Below, in pieces: positions 50,514 through 62,082 of a stretch of DNA of 64,000 nucleotides (position 1 is its first letter; each line of letters opens with the position of its first letter). This DNA is from Arabidopsis thaliana (lineage: Eukaryota > Streptophyta > Magnoliopsida > Brassicales > Brassicaceae). Under the pieces are notes generated by a model. It did no database searches. It was not told the origin of the DNA and saw nothing but the letters and a program-made list of their open reading frames with translations. The translations under genes and the position numbers were made by a program. The stretch is taken from the NCBI RefSeq assembly GCF_000001735.4, contig NC_003076.8, positions 26,415,835-26,479,834 of the forward strand. The letters run 5' to 3'.

Positions 50514-52367
50514 ATGGTGGAATTTACAGAGAGAGAGGACCGAGTTTCTTTGGAACTCAGCGAAGAAATTATACAGAGCATGGAACCTGGCGCCGTTTTC
50601 AGAGACTATGTAATTTTTCCTTCCCTTCTCGAAGCTTTCTTCTTTTGTTCCTGTTATTATAATGGGATTTTAAAGGATGGAGCTTTTCTTTTCAGAATTG
50701 CAGGATCAGCTCAATTGACTTTCACAAAACTTCGACTTGTATGGTGACAGCTAGCGACGATGACTCAATTCGTCTCTATGATGTTGCCAGCGCCACGTGA
50801 GTTCCAAACCCCAAACTCTGTCTTGAGTATTGCTCTATAAGACATTCCAACTATATTTTCAGTGTTTTCTGTTTTCTTGTTTCAGATGTCTGAAGACAAT
50901 TAATAGCAAAAAGTATGGTGTTGATCTTGTTTGCTTCACTTCTCATCCTACTACTGTCATCTACTCTTCCAGAAACGGATGGGACGGTGAGCCCAAATTC
51001 ATGTGCACATTGCTTTTCCTCATTATCTGATTTGCTTTAACTAACTTTTATATCTGGTTGGTTAGACTCTCTGAGGCTTCTCTCTTTGCACGATAATAAG
51101 TACTTGCGCTACTTCAAAGGACATCATGACAGGTTTGTTTCTTTTCTGATTCTTGTTTGATCAGCTTATGTTTTCCTTCACAAACCGGATGAACTTAACC
51201 AATTTATGCTGTACACAGAGTTGTTTCGCTTAGCTTGTGTTCTGGTGGGGAATGCTTCATCTCCGGTTCCCTTGATCGTACTGTTTTGCTTTGGGATCAA
51301 AGGGTCGAGAAATGCCAGGTAGATTACCTTTCTCTACCCTAGGTGCTTATGGAGGTCTTACATCTAATAAAATTGACCATTTGGGTTAACCACAGGGTCT
51401 CTTACGAGTCCAAGGAAGGCCTGCTGCAGCATATGATGATCAAGGGTTAATTTTTGCAATTGCCTTTGGTGGCTACATAAGAATGTTTGATGCCCGTATG
51501 TACGAAAAGGTTTGTTCTTGACAAAAGCTACCAATGATCCTGTTATGTCTCTAGCAGCTTGATGGACCACCTGTGCTGTATTCACATTTTCTTATTTACA
51601 TTGAACGTTTATCTTTTTCTGATTTGGATAAGTTGCTTTTATAGGGTCCTTTTGAAATATTTTCCGTTGGTGGTGATCTTTCTGAGGCAAACGTTGTGAA
51701 ATTTAGTAATGATGGAAGGCTCATGCTGCTTACAACCATGGATGGTTTTATTCATGTGCTTGACTCGTTTCGTGGAACTCTTGTATGCCTTCAGCCTCCC
51801 TTGCTCTTCGCTAGTTATGGTTTTTTCATTTACACACACATGACCAATAAATAAACTGGTTTATGTAACTCTTTTGTGGTACATTGCAGCTGTCCACATT
51901 TAGTGTGAAACCAGTAGCTGGAGAATCTACATTGGATGCAGCCTTTAGTCCTGAAGGGATGTTTGTTGTTTCAGGTAACCTTGAGTTTTACCTGATTCGG
52001 ATGATGCATGCACACACTCACACACTTCCTTCATGTGAAATAACTTGTTCTGTTTTTGTCATGGTTTGGTAGGTTCAGGTGATGGTAGTACCCATGCATG
52101 GGGTGTAAGGAGCGGAAAACAGGTTGGACTAGCAATACAGCCATAGTTTGGTGTACATAGTTTGTCACTGGAAACTTTGCTTTTGTATAGTTTTGAGTGT
52201 TGATTGGATTATTGTATGTGTAGGTACATAGTTGGATGGGTTTAGGGAGTGAGCCCCCAGTCATTAAATGGGGTCCAGGAAGTCCCATGTTTGTGACAGG
52301 CTCTTCCGAACTTGCTTTTGTTATACCCGACTTATCGAAATTGCCAGCTTATGCCATTCGGAAATAG
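50514..52367 (+). CDS. S2LB: WD40 COMPASS subunit S2Lb, SWD2/WDR82-like (At5g66240)
   Basis: Ten exons encode 331 aa: 50514-50609, 50696-50796, 50886-50986, 51066-51132, 51219-51318, 51396-51509, 51645-51782, 51890-51974, 52073-52122 and 52224-52367. S2Lb is the plant homologue of yeast Swd2 and animal WDR82, part of the COMPASS complex that methylates histone H3 Lys4 on active genes. WD-type blades are visible, such as MVTASDDDSIRLYDVASATC, ISGSLDRTVLLWDQR and VVSGSGDGSTHAWGVRSGKQ. The N-terminus MVEFTEREDRVSLELSEEII is characteristic of the group. It is complete, and the length is typical. Confidence 0.95.
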
Positions 52368-53032
52368 GACGACTATCACGTCTGTGCCATGTAAATGAGG
52401 CCTCATTTGGCCTTTTGGTTTCAGACTTTGTTGTGGGTTATGCCGGTAACTTATCCCTTGCACTCTGATTAATATATATTTGGGTCTTGTAACATGAAGA
52501 TAAACCCCAAGTCTTTCTAATGTTGTAATTCGTGTAATTTACAAGTTTGACTGTTTCTGACTGATTCTTCCGGGAAGCAATCGATCTGACTGAGAGCTTG
52601 GGTCGAAGTTAAAATGGTGGGCCGGCACAATATTTAAGTAAAAGCCCAATAAGGTCCAAACTCTAACTAATTTATAGCAGTTAAGAAAGTTGGTTTAGGG
52701 AAACTTTATGCCAAACTAAATTTATTCTCCTTGGCGTCTTGTTGTGTTAATCCTCAAGCAAACGACCCGTTTCTGTCGCCAAGTCAACCCGACCCGACTT
52801 CGTTCCCATCGGTTGATCGGCCGGGACCTGATTGCGTTTAGCCTCCCGAAATCTACGGGCAAAGTTGATCCCTCTGGGTTTGTCATTTGATATCCTCTTT
52901 TCCCGTACCGCGCGTTTATGATTCTGATTACGTTCTTGGTTGTTTGCGATTGATCCGTTTAGGATTTTCTCTGAGTCCATCGCTTATTGAATCGTCAAGG
53001 CTTTTTCTTGTTTGACTTTGGAATATCGAATC
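52368..53032. other. Spacer S2Lb to kinectin-related gene
   Basis: Contains S2Lb 3' UTR and, from roughly 52600, TGGGCC (at about 52619) and agcccaa promoter motifs. A minus-strand open frame at 52747-52980 is Arg/Asn-rich without any family resemblance and likely antisense to the leader of the next gene. Confidence 0.45.
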
Positions 53033-53157
53033 TGCTCAATACTCCACCAAATTATCAAACTTGGTGTTCTTTGTTGCTCAATACTCCACCAAATTATCAA
53101 AACTTGGATGTTCTTTGTAGCTCAATTACCAAATTAATAAGTTGCATTCTTCTTTGT
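53033..53157 (+). repeat. Tandem 42-44-bp repeat in the 5' leader
   Basis: The unit tgctcaatactccaccaaat... starts at 53033 and again at 53075; the copies are nearly identical over 42 and 44 bp. A third, eroded copy (agctcaattaccaaattaataag...) follows to about 53157. It ends 58 bp before the start codon at 53216, so it is probably transcribed. Confidence 0.7.
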
Positions 53158-53215
53158 TGCTTGTTAGCCTTTTCATCGAGTTTCGTTTCTGCGATACTAT
53201 TTTGTTTAGGATAGT

Positions 53216-54542
53216 ATGGCTGAAAAGGAAGTGGTTTCTGCCTCAACTTTAGAATCTAAGATCACTGAGGATCATCATGACATCTGGATCCGAGGAGCGA
53301 TGGAAAAGAGCCGCTCCTCCAACATCAGTGTTCTGAAGGATAGATTCATAGCTGCTGAGGATTCTGCTCTAGTTTCCAAGGATGTTGCACAAAAGGATAT
53401 TGAGATTCTCTTGAGACGAGTGAAAACTGCTACAGCTTTATTGACTTACCTGAAATCTAAAGCGACAACTGTGGCTGCTGCCGATTTGGCCAATCTTTCA
53501 CTTGAAACTGACCAGCTCCAAGATACAATAGACGAACATGATGGGACTTATGTCACTGAGATGCTTCAGCATGTAGAGACCGTTACAGGCGTCATGGAGT
53601 CTCTGGCTAGGCGTGCTTTTATCGCCGAATCAGAAGCCGCTATCGAGAAAGGAAAGGTTGTGCTAAGCCAAGAGGAAATTCAAAGAAAGGTTGGCCAACT
53701 CGAGAACATGTCCGTGAAGTTAGAGGACATGGAAAAGTTTGCTCTTGGGACCAGTAGTATTCTCTGTGAAATGCGGCAGAGGGTTGATGATTTGGTTGAA
53801 GAGACCTCTAGACAGAAGCAAAGAGCTACTGAAAATGAGCTGGAACTCAGTCGCGTCAGGAGAGACTTTGAGTCTCTTAAATCGTATGTTACAAGTCTCA
53901 TTAGCGTCAGAGAAACTCTCGTCTCATCCGAGAAGCAGTTCCAAACAATCGAGAGGCTTTTTGAACGGTGTGTTCTATGCACTTTCCATATTTTCTGAAA
54001 AAGCATATCTTGTGTACTTCTTCCTTGCCTGTTTAACTCATTGTGTAGGCTCTACTCTCTAGAATAAGGAACTTTGATTATCATTCATTTTTTTTTGCCT
54101 ACTCGTTGTTTAGGCTCTAGAACTTGTCTTGGGTAGTTGGTCATCCATTACAGAGCAGATTTATCATTGTTTCCAAGTTTGCATTCATGGCTAGCTGCTT
54201 TAGGGGTTATAAACAGAAGTCACCCTTGGGATGAGAGATGAGTGGGATTTTCATCAGGTTTACACTATTCTTAGGTGTTTGATAACGACTTGTTTCAAAA
54301 AACTTCATACGAGTCATATTTCCTTTCCTTTTGTTATTGTAAGTTTATGGGAATGTCAATGATGATGAAACAGGCTTGTTGCAAAGACAACGCAGTTGGA
54401 AAGCGAGAAAGTGCAGAAAGAAGCAGAGGTTCAGAAACTAATGGAAGAGAATGTAAGACTGACGGCTCTTGTGGATAAGAAAGAGGCACAGCTTCTGGCC
54501 ATGAATGAGCAGTGCAAAATGATGGCCCTAAGCTCTATATGA
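53216..54542 (+). CDS. Kinectin-related coiled-coil protein (At5g66250)
   Basis: Two exons (53216-53967 and 54374-54542) encode 306 aa. Nearly the entire protein after residue 60 shows heptad-like coiled-coil pattern, for example QRKVGQLENMSVKLEDMEKF and ENELELSRVRRDFESLKSYV. No membrane segment, signal peptide or enzyme motif is visible. The label kinectin-related describes the coiled coil, not a proven kinesin partner. The intron is rather long (406 bp) and has an AG acceptor at 54372-54373. The Arabidopsis gene is known to give alternative transcripts, so an unspliced form ending at 53998 is possible. Confidence 0.88.
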
Positions 54543-55434
54543 TGCTTAGAGATGAATATTGCTCTACTTAATCTTTCTTCCACTTGTAACATAAAGAAAC
54601 TCTTATTTGATACAACTTCCATGTTTGTTGATATCCTAAAGGCAACAAAATATTTGTCCTGGAAGACTCTGTATGTGATTGTACATTCTTAGCACATGAA
54701 ATTGCGTTATTGTTTGGCTTAACGTAGCTTGCTTCGGGGTTTCGGGTTTTAGGCTTGATAGGATTGGCTGAGACTCGTCAGCTTCTTTATTTAGGTAGAA
54801 TTGTAAACAGGTGGTTTTGGTCGGACCGAAAAACCGGTTAATGATTGGCGGCTGCACGAGACTGTATGGGCATTCTGTTATATTTCCGTTAATGGGGTTT
54901 TGTCTGTAATACATCATTGCTCCAATTTCTTTCATCCACAGAACATGAAGAGCCGTCGTCGCCCATGTTCTCTTCAACAATTTGAAATCCCTGACATGAA
55001 TTTTCTATATCTATATCATGTGGTAGTCTGGTAGATGAAATTTCTTCACTCATAACTATGAAAATTACGTGATCTTAATTTTTCATGGGGAACTCGCAGT
55101 TTAATTTGTCGCGCAGATGCCAAGATTGTATAGTGGCATTTAGATTTTAATATATTTAAAATCATGTACTGTAACATATATCTTTCTTATACATGTCTAA
55201 AACGGTGAAGTGTTGCACATGGTGAGTCCCATAACGTTGAAACATCATGTTAACACCAGGTTAATTCTGTATGTGTGCAATTAACATGTGAATATATATT
55301 TATATATTCCTCATCATTTATATTTGTGTTTGGGCATATAAATATGAGTCACCACCACTATCTCTTTATCTATTAAGTCAAACAGAGAAGGAAAAACACA
55401 GTGAGGCAAAAGAAGAAAAAGATATTCGAGATCA
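54543..55434. other. Spacer to SAUR gene
   Basis: 892 bp with no recognised gene. A minus-strand open frame at 54636-54980 has no family resemblance. The last 100 bp are the SAUR 5' UTR and TATA region (tatttgtgtttgggcatataaat). Confidence 0.45.
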
Positions 55435-55824
55435 ATGGGAGTAGAAAGGGGAAGTGGTAAGGGTCTGAAGCAGATGTTAAAGAGATGTTCGAGTTTAGGG
55501 AAGAAGAGCAGCGTCGACGTTAACTTCAACGGCGTCCCCAAAGGTCACTTCGTCGTCTACGTTGGTCACTCTAGATCCCGACATGTCATCCCCATCTCCT
55601 TCCTCACGCACCCCATCTTCCAGGTATATACATAAACATGGATCTTGTTGGTCTCATTTATTGCATCTATTTATGTGATATACATATATAAATCTATTAT
55701 ATTCATGAAACAGATGTTGCTGCAACAGTCTGAGGAAGAGTTTGGGTTCTTTCAAGACAATGGCCTAACCATCCCTTGTGATGAACACTTCTTTCGAGCT
55801 CTCATTTCCTCCATTAATCCTTAA
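55435..55824 (+). CDS. SAUR11: SAUR-like auxin-responsive protein, with intron (At5g66260)
   Basis: Two exons (55435-55623 and 55714-55824) encode 99 aa. The SAUR core is GVPKGHFVVYVGHSRSRHVI, then PISFLTHPIFQMLLQQSEEE, then GFFQDNGLTIPCDEHFFRAL. SAURs inhibit clade D PP2Cs, keep plasma-membrane H+-ATPase active and so promote cell expansion. Most SAUR genes are intronless; this one has a 90-bp intron inside the core, between Gln of HPIFQ and Met. The reading frame is whole. I give the number from memory of the Arabidopsis locus. Confidence 0.92.
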
Positions 55825-57672
55825 CGAGACAAATTGAAGAAGATCATATATGTACCTACTTGCATGTGTTATGTGTATATCTTTTCTTCCTAAATTAATT
55901 AGTTCTCTCATGTATTAATAGTGCATCGATATCATGTCCTTTGAGAGTTGTAGAGTTCACGTTACGTACGTATACTTTTGTTTCAACCTCATTTTCTTGG
56001 ATATTTCTAAAGCGTTATTTCGCTTCAAGGAGAGAAGAAGCAAAACAAGGACAGATCACAGAACTACATCACAGCTTCTCTATCATTTTTTGTATATTCT
56101 GATCGGACCCCCACATTTTTGTCCTTTTGCAATTATCTATATATCCCTAACGTCAACAGATTTTTTCGCCCTCGACACTCATGGACCCTTCTTCACCAAA
56201 TAGAGAGGCTCACTGGTCATATATAGCGCTCAACAGACGACCAAAATTGTCAAAGTTTGATATTTCATAATTATAATTTTTCAAAATTATGCTATAATTA
56301 TTATATTATTGTTCATTTGAGAATTCGGCTGAATCCGTAGTTGAATATGTTAATATTTAGATCCAGTACGTACCATTTTCCATATAAATAATTTACTTCA
56401 CTCCCAAGTAAACGCGCATGTATATGTGTAATACACGACACAAACCCTACCTTGAAAGTAGACTTTTACCCAAGATGGTGTCACAGATAAACCCTAGTCA
56501 CAAAACAACAATGTTATATAATTGTATTTTCATTATACATATGTTTAAACAAATCTTGGAGGTGGGATGTCACCAGACTCACCACTCACGACCAGGCACC
56601 ACTACAAAAACACGACAAGACTTTTTCCATATCATATGATTAAGTTTCAGATTAATTTGTTAACCAATAATTTATAGAAGTAAACGTCTTCTACATCTCA
56701 AAAATTTCGGACACTTGGCTCCCAAAGTATGATATCATCATGATATTAATATTGGTATCGTATGAGCGGTGACGTAATTGGTGTAGCAACGATAAAATGT
56801 TCTTAACAATTGATATTGACTAAAAGTATATACTATTTAAACCACCATCCAATCATTCATATCGCGTTAAGAAAAAACTTGACATAACCGTTTCAGTTTA
56901 TCGTTATTCCTAAACCACATTACACAACGAGTTTTGGATAAACTCGAAGTCTTTTATATATATTATATATTCATTTATATATTTGGTAACACCAATCACA
57001 AAATTATATTATTGGTATAACTATTTAGCAAAATAGAACAGACAAGAAATTTTGAGTTTTAGTTGAGCACAGGTGTAGGGATCACATGTCGGGTGTTCTT
57101 TATGTGAGCTTTTTGTGTCCTTCTTCATACAGATGATACAATTATAACCAAATGTACCTTTTTCATACAAATGATTATACTACCCTAAGTCTTTGTTTTC
57201 GCTAGATTAGTTCAACTCATTAATGACATAATCAACATTCAACAAAATAGACTAAGCGGTTATGTTTCATTGTTTCTAATTTCACTTTCTTTTTTATTTA
57301 ATGGAATTAATATCTTCGGTGTTGTTATTCCAGAGATTTAAAAATTTCAATACATTTTTAAAATTATGGTAGAAAAAGAAATTGAACTCCAGTGATATCA
57401 TTAACTAATTTTATGGATTGTAATAATCCGTCTTTTTCTCCGGCAACAAAATTGACCAACTTCTCAAAACTCTTGGTCCAAGTACTAAAATGATAACCTT
57501 GTAGATGGCCAAAAGAAATGTTACGGCAACGGGTGGACCCAAAAAAAAAAAACATGGATGACTGACTAACTTTGGGAAACTTGTTAAACAAGTTATCAGA
57601 ATTTGGATGAAGCTATTTACCAATAATTTCAGACATGCTTGGTGTTAAATTTTGAGTCATATCGTAGCTGTA
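55825..57672. other. Gene-free AT-rich spacer
   Basis: 1,848 bp, the longest spacer in the window. I see only short open frames of no recognisable family, palindromic TATATA stretches near 56955-56983 and no transposon ends or duplications. Confidence 0.5.
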
Positions 57673-59733
57673 TTACGATCCAAACTTGAGTCTCTTAGCT
57701 CTGGGAAAGTGAGGAGGTGCAACATCAGTCCATAACCTTTTAGAACTGTCGTGAAGATACAAGCAACTCTCGCCCATCCGACACCCCTTGGGCCTGTTAA
57801 AATACATGCACGGTTTCTGAATCCTAACCTTTACGATTTTCTTATGATCAACTCTTCCTTTGTAATTGTTAGTTTCAGTTGTTGCCGGTTTGACTGCCCC
57901 ATGTTCCCTAATGAGGTTCTTGAAGTAGTCTAGATCTTTCACGGGTTTTGCAGAAACCTGATCATCCCGGTTTGTGTTACCATTACGGATTTGAGGATCT
58001 GTTTCAGTTCGCGCTGACTCCGGTACCTTATTCATATTCCAAGAGCTGCAAGGGAAAAGGAGTTGGGTCTTTTGTTCTGAGACTACAACATCATCCCCTG
58101 TGCTTGGTTTCAAGGGAGCAGCTGTGTAAGAATCCTCAACTTTGATCCCAGAAGACAATGGATAGTTGTGAACAACCGGGGTGGGTTTCTGGAGGGTAAG
58201 GTTCATTGAGAGAGCACTGGACATGGGCTGATTGGGTTTGGGGAGTGGAGGATCTGTAGCACTGGACTGAACCGAAACAGGTACATTATGTGGCGCAACA
58301 TTTCCAGGCATGGGAGGTGGGTTTCTGTCCATGGTTGTGGAGGTGACATGTTGAGGAGCAAGTCTAGGTTCGGTGATGTCAGTGTTTAGACTGTTATTTG
58401 CAGTTTCAAGTGGTTTACCTTTCATGCCATTGATCAAGTTCTCAACGATTTTGGGGTCACTGAGTAACTTGACAAGTAAATCAGGATCGACCTGAGAGCC
58501 CTGTTCCTTAGTTAAGGCAGACAAAGCTGCAGAAGCAAGAAGACTTAACTCTGGTCCAAGTCCAGAAACAGCTGCAGGAGCTTCGAAACTGTGGGAAGAT
58601 TCAGCAGCAGCGTCACGTTCATCTTCAACGTGAGTGAGAGGGATATTAGGAGTTTTGCCGTCGTCATAGTGTTCTTCTTCAACAGCTAGTGTGAGCGAAG
58701 GACTAGAAGAAAACAGAGAGAATTTGATAAGTGGAAAAACATGACATGGCACAAAAGCAAATCCTCAAATGATAAAATTACCGAGAAGGGATCACAGAGC
58801 GATGTGGATAGAAAGCTTCCAAGACTTTAGAAATCCTAAGATTCTCAGAACGAGTCTCGATGCTTTTTCCACCACTCCCAACAAGCAAAGCATCATCGAG
58901 GACAAACTATTTTGGCGGCGAATAAAGAAAGACAGTGAGAGTTATATAAAAACAAGAAGGGTCACATTGTTTGCAATTCAAGAAAAGAATTATACCAATG
59001 GTGGGCGTTTCCATTTGATCCGAGGAATGTGTGAGATGATTCGCTTCGTTGCATAATCAGTAGCTTCAAAACCAGGTGGAAGATTCGATGCAACTTTAAC
59101 GGGACAATCATCACTAAGAAACAACTTTACCTGTCCAAATCCTTTACTTAGTTAGTAACCAAATGCGTGTGTACTCAGCAGCCACAAAGTCCTTTTTTTT
59201 ACATGAGTTATATATATAAGGGGAGTCCTACATGTTTCACTATTTCAGGAGGAACACAATCTTTCTAAAATTAGTGACCACATTGGTACATTGTTCTTCT
59301 TTTTTTTTGGGATTTCTTGCTGTTTATGTCCCTACTATGTAAAGAAGATTTCATAACATCAAGTCATCAACATTCAGGCACACAAAATTAATTAATTAGA
59401 TTCGCCATTACCAGAAAAAAAAAAAAAAAAAACGTCATCTTATTAAAGTTTGTTGCTTTGACGGTGACTTATGGAAAAGGTTTTATCTTTGTGTAAATTT
59501 AAAATTAAGAATAATTAATCAAAAGCAATCAATCAAAATCAATTCGTTTGTTAACTGTCCGATTCCAACTTTGATAACTGGTAAGTCCGAACCGAACAAT
59601 TACAAATTTGCAGGTAAGAGAAGAATAAGGAACAAGATTGGGTCGACGAAGAAGACGACGGGTTGGCTATACCTGACAAAGCATACTATCTGATGCCCAC
59701 GATACTCTCCCTTTCTTCGTTTTCTTCATCATT
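57673..59733 (-). CDS. CCCH zinc-finger protein with C-x8-C-x5-C-x3-H motif (At5g66270)
   Basis: Four exons (59733-59674, 59130-58996, 58906-58782, 58702-57673) encode 449 aa. The start is the first of two adjacent Met codons ([15 protein letters not shown]). The first 75 residues include [20 protein letters not shown] and a short basic stretch ([10 protein letters not shown]). The middle is Pro/Ser/Asn-rich and probably unstructured. Near the C-terminus a single CCCH finger reads [12 protein letters not shown], then [11 protein letters not shown]: Cys-x8-Cys-x5-Cys-x3-His, the RNA-binding type. A homologous family exists with LUMINIDEPENDENS/frigida-essential-like parts, but I will not claim a flowering role. 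It is divergent from GMD1. Confidence 0.9.
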
Positions 59734-60599
59734 ACTATTTCTCTTACAAAAATTCAATCGCAAACTCTTTCTAAAGTCTATTCACTAACCACTTTCTCAG
59801 ATTCTATACGAAACGAGAAATCAGATGTTAGACCAAACTCGACAATGAGAAAGACAGATATGAATAAGAAGAGAGGCGTCGGCGATACGTTTTGTGTTCT
59901 GTGGGAGAGATAGAACAGAGAGAGAGAAAACCCTAACCACACTTTTTATGACTTTTTGACTTTCCCAGTGGAGAAAAATAAATACTATCAAATAGAGAGG
60001 CGCTGATTGGCTCCCATTCCTAATCGTTTTTTTTATTACTTTCACCGATTTAATTTCCACCACTCATATTCTTTTAATATTCACAATTACTCCTTTTAAC
60101 GTTACGTGTTTTTTATTTTTACGCTTTCATTTTTGAATTTTGAATCTAATAAATAGGACATGCAAGTTGAGATCGTGTGGGGAAAAAAAAAAATCAATGG
60201 TTATTATAAGGCCGAGTATAATATAACTAAATGGGTTAACTTAAGGCAAATTACTAAAGTCCACAATGATGTTTAGTCTGAACGCAACCCGTAGAGCTAT
60301 ATATATATATAAGCCCAATAAAATTAGCAGTAATTTAAAGCCCATCTTGGCCCAATAGATAGTAAAATATTCGTAATCGGTCAACGCTTGCCGGCGATTT
60401 GCCATACAAGTACAACTTTACGTAGCCATACAGATTCACCTTTAAAGTTTACAGAAGTAACCCTCTCTCTCTGTCTTCTTCGTCCTTGGGCTTTATTATA
60501 TATAAGTCATCGAATCAGTTGACGCTAAAATCAAAAACAGAAAGCGCGACGTGCCCAATCATTTCTTCTGATCCGATCTGACTCTGCACCCACCCATCA
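59734..60599. promoter_or_regulatory. Divergent promoter region CCCH gene/GMD1
   Basis: 866 bp between two starts. Several agcccaa, cttggcccaata and gggcttt motifs (about 60315-60355 and 60487-60495) plus a tatatataag TATA-like box (60498-60507), about 95 bp before the GMD1 ATG. Confidence 0.5.
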
Positions 60600-61685
60600 A
60601 TGGCCTCCAGATCTCTCAATGGCGATTCCGACATTGTGAAGCCGAGGAAGATTGCACTGGTCACCGGAATCACTGGCCAAGATGGATCTTACCTGACCGA
60701 GTTCCTGCTCGAGAAAGGCTACGAAGTTCACGGCCTCATCCGACGATCCTCCAATTTTAACACTCAGCGACTCAACCATATCTACGTTGATCCCCACAAC
60801 GTCAACAAAGCTCTCATGAAGCTCCACTACGGTGATCTCTCTGATGCCTCCTCCCTCCGCCGTTGGCTCGACGTCATCAAGCCTGACGAGGTCTACAACC
60901 TTGCTGCTCAGTCCCACGTTGCCGTCTCCTTCGAGATCCCTGATTACACTGCTGACGTTGTCGCTACTGGAGCTCTTCGTCTCCTGGAGGCTGTCAGATC
61001 TCACAACATTGACAATGGCCGCGCCATCAAGTACTACCAGGCTGGCTCTTCGGAGATGTTCGGGTCAACTCCTCCTCCGCAGTCAGAGACCACGCCCTTC
61101 CATCCGAGATCTCCCTACGCTGCGTCCAAATGCGCTGCTCATTGGTACACAGTCAATTACCGAGAGGCCTACGGTCTGTACGCCTGCAACGGAATCCTCT
61201 TCAACCACGAGTCACCTCGCAGAGGCGAGAACTTCGTGACTCGGAAAATCACTCGGGCCTTGGGAAGGATCAAGGTCGGATTGCAGACCAAGCTCTTCCT
61301 GGGAAATATACAGGCTTCAAGAGACTGGGGTTTCGCAGGAGACTACGTGGAAGCAATGTGGCTGATGCTGCAGCAGGAGAAACCAGATGACTATGTGGTT
61401 GCAACTGAGGAATCACACACCGTCAAGGAGTTTCTGGACGTGTCTTTCGGGTACGTGGGGCTCAACTGGAAAGACCATGTCGAGATCGACAAAAGGTACT
61501 TCCGGCCCACGGAGGTCGACAATCTGAAAGGAGACGCAAGCAAGGCAAAGGAAATGTTGGGGTGGAAGCCAAAAGTAGGGTTCGAGAAGCTGGTGAAGAT
61601 GATGGTGGACGAAGACCTTGAGCTGGCCAAGAGGGAGAAAGTGCTCGCCGACGCTGGTTACATGGACGCTCAGCAGCAACCTTGA
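60600..61685 (+). CDS. GMD1: GDP-D-mannose 4,6-dehydratase GMD1 (At5g66280)
   Basis: A single 361-codon exon, the same length as Arabidopsis GMD1. It turns GDP-mannose into GDP-4-keto-6-deoxymannose, the first step to GDP-L-fucose for cell-wall polymers and glycoproteins, in the cytosol. NADP(H) binding is seen in [16 protein letters not shown]. The short-chain dehydrogenase catalytic Ser, Tyr and Lys lie in [12 protein letters not shown] and [14 protein letters not shown]. The substrate-binding blocks [15 protein letters not shown] and [17 protein letters not shown] follow. GMD1 is the minor, more localised paralogue; MUR1/GMD2 is the main one. Codons are GC-rich, as for intronless ARO2. Confidence 0.97.
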   Translation: MASRSLNGDSDIVKPRKIALVTGITGQDGSYLTEFLLEKGYEVHGLIRRSSNFNTQRLNHIYVDPHNVNKALMKLHYGDLSDASSLRRWLDVIKPDEVYNLAAQSHVAVSFEIPDYTADVVATGALRLLEAVRSHNIDNGRAIKYYQAGSSEMFGSTPPPQSETTPFHPRSPYAASKCAAHWYTVNYREAYGLYACNGILFNHESPRRGENFVTRKITRALGRIKVGLQTKLFLGNIQASRDWGFAGDYVEAMWLMLQQEKPDDYVVATEESHTVKEFLDVSFGYVGLNWKDHVEIDKRYFRPTEVDNLKGDASKAKEMLGWKPKVGFEKLVKMMVDEDLELAKREKVLADAGYMDAQQQP

Positions 61686-62082
61686 TATGGGGAGGTGGCA
61701 AAGAAGAGTAATCATTATCTGCTTTTTCATTGAAATGTAATTTTGTTTCATTTGTTGTTGTTCTCTTTCGTTGTTTCAAGTTGTTCAACTCCATACACTG
61801 CCAATCGTCCATTGTGGATTTTGTATCAAAAGGCAAACAAAGCATATTTATTACATATGAATTTTCCCCTTATCAGAACAATGGTTTCTTACTGGTCACA
61901 AGCGATTGTACAAATCGAAAAGCCTAAAGATGAAATGACAAAAGAAAACAATGATTTGTAACAAAAAGATCAATCAATAGCATCATCATGCATCTATGCA
62001 AAATCAGAGGAGATCAGAAAGTATGCTGTAGAACTACACGTATTCGATTCACCAATCTAACTACCATTAAGAGTATTTACTC
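61686..62082. other. Convergent 3' spacer GMD1/At5g66290
   Basis: 397 bp tail-to-tail, probably two 3' UTRs. No gene. Confidence 0.5.

Noticed and set aside
52747-52980. 77-aa minus-strand Arg-rich open frame
   Set aside because: No family resemblance and it lies opposite the likely leader of the kinectin-related gene.
54636-54980. 114-aa minus-strand open frame in the SAUR upstream region
   Set aside because: No recognisable domain, poor start context, and no promoter evident; may be chance.
60597-61845. Long antisense open frames over GMD1 (60597-61004, 61391-61845)
   Set aside because: Fully contained in the antisense of an intact dehydratase exon and its 3' flank; no domain resemblance.
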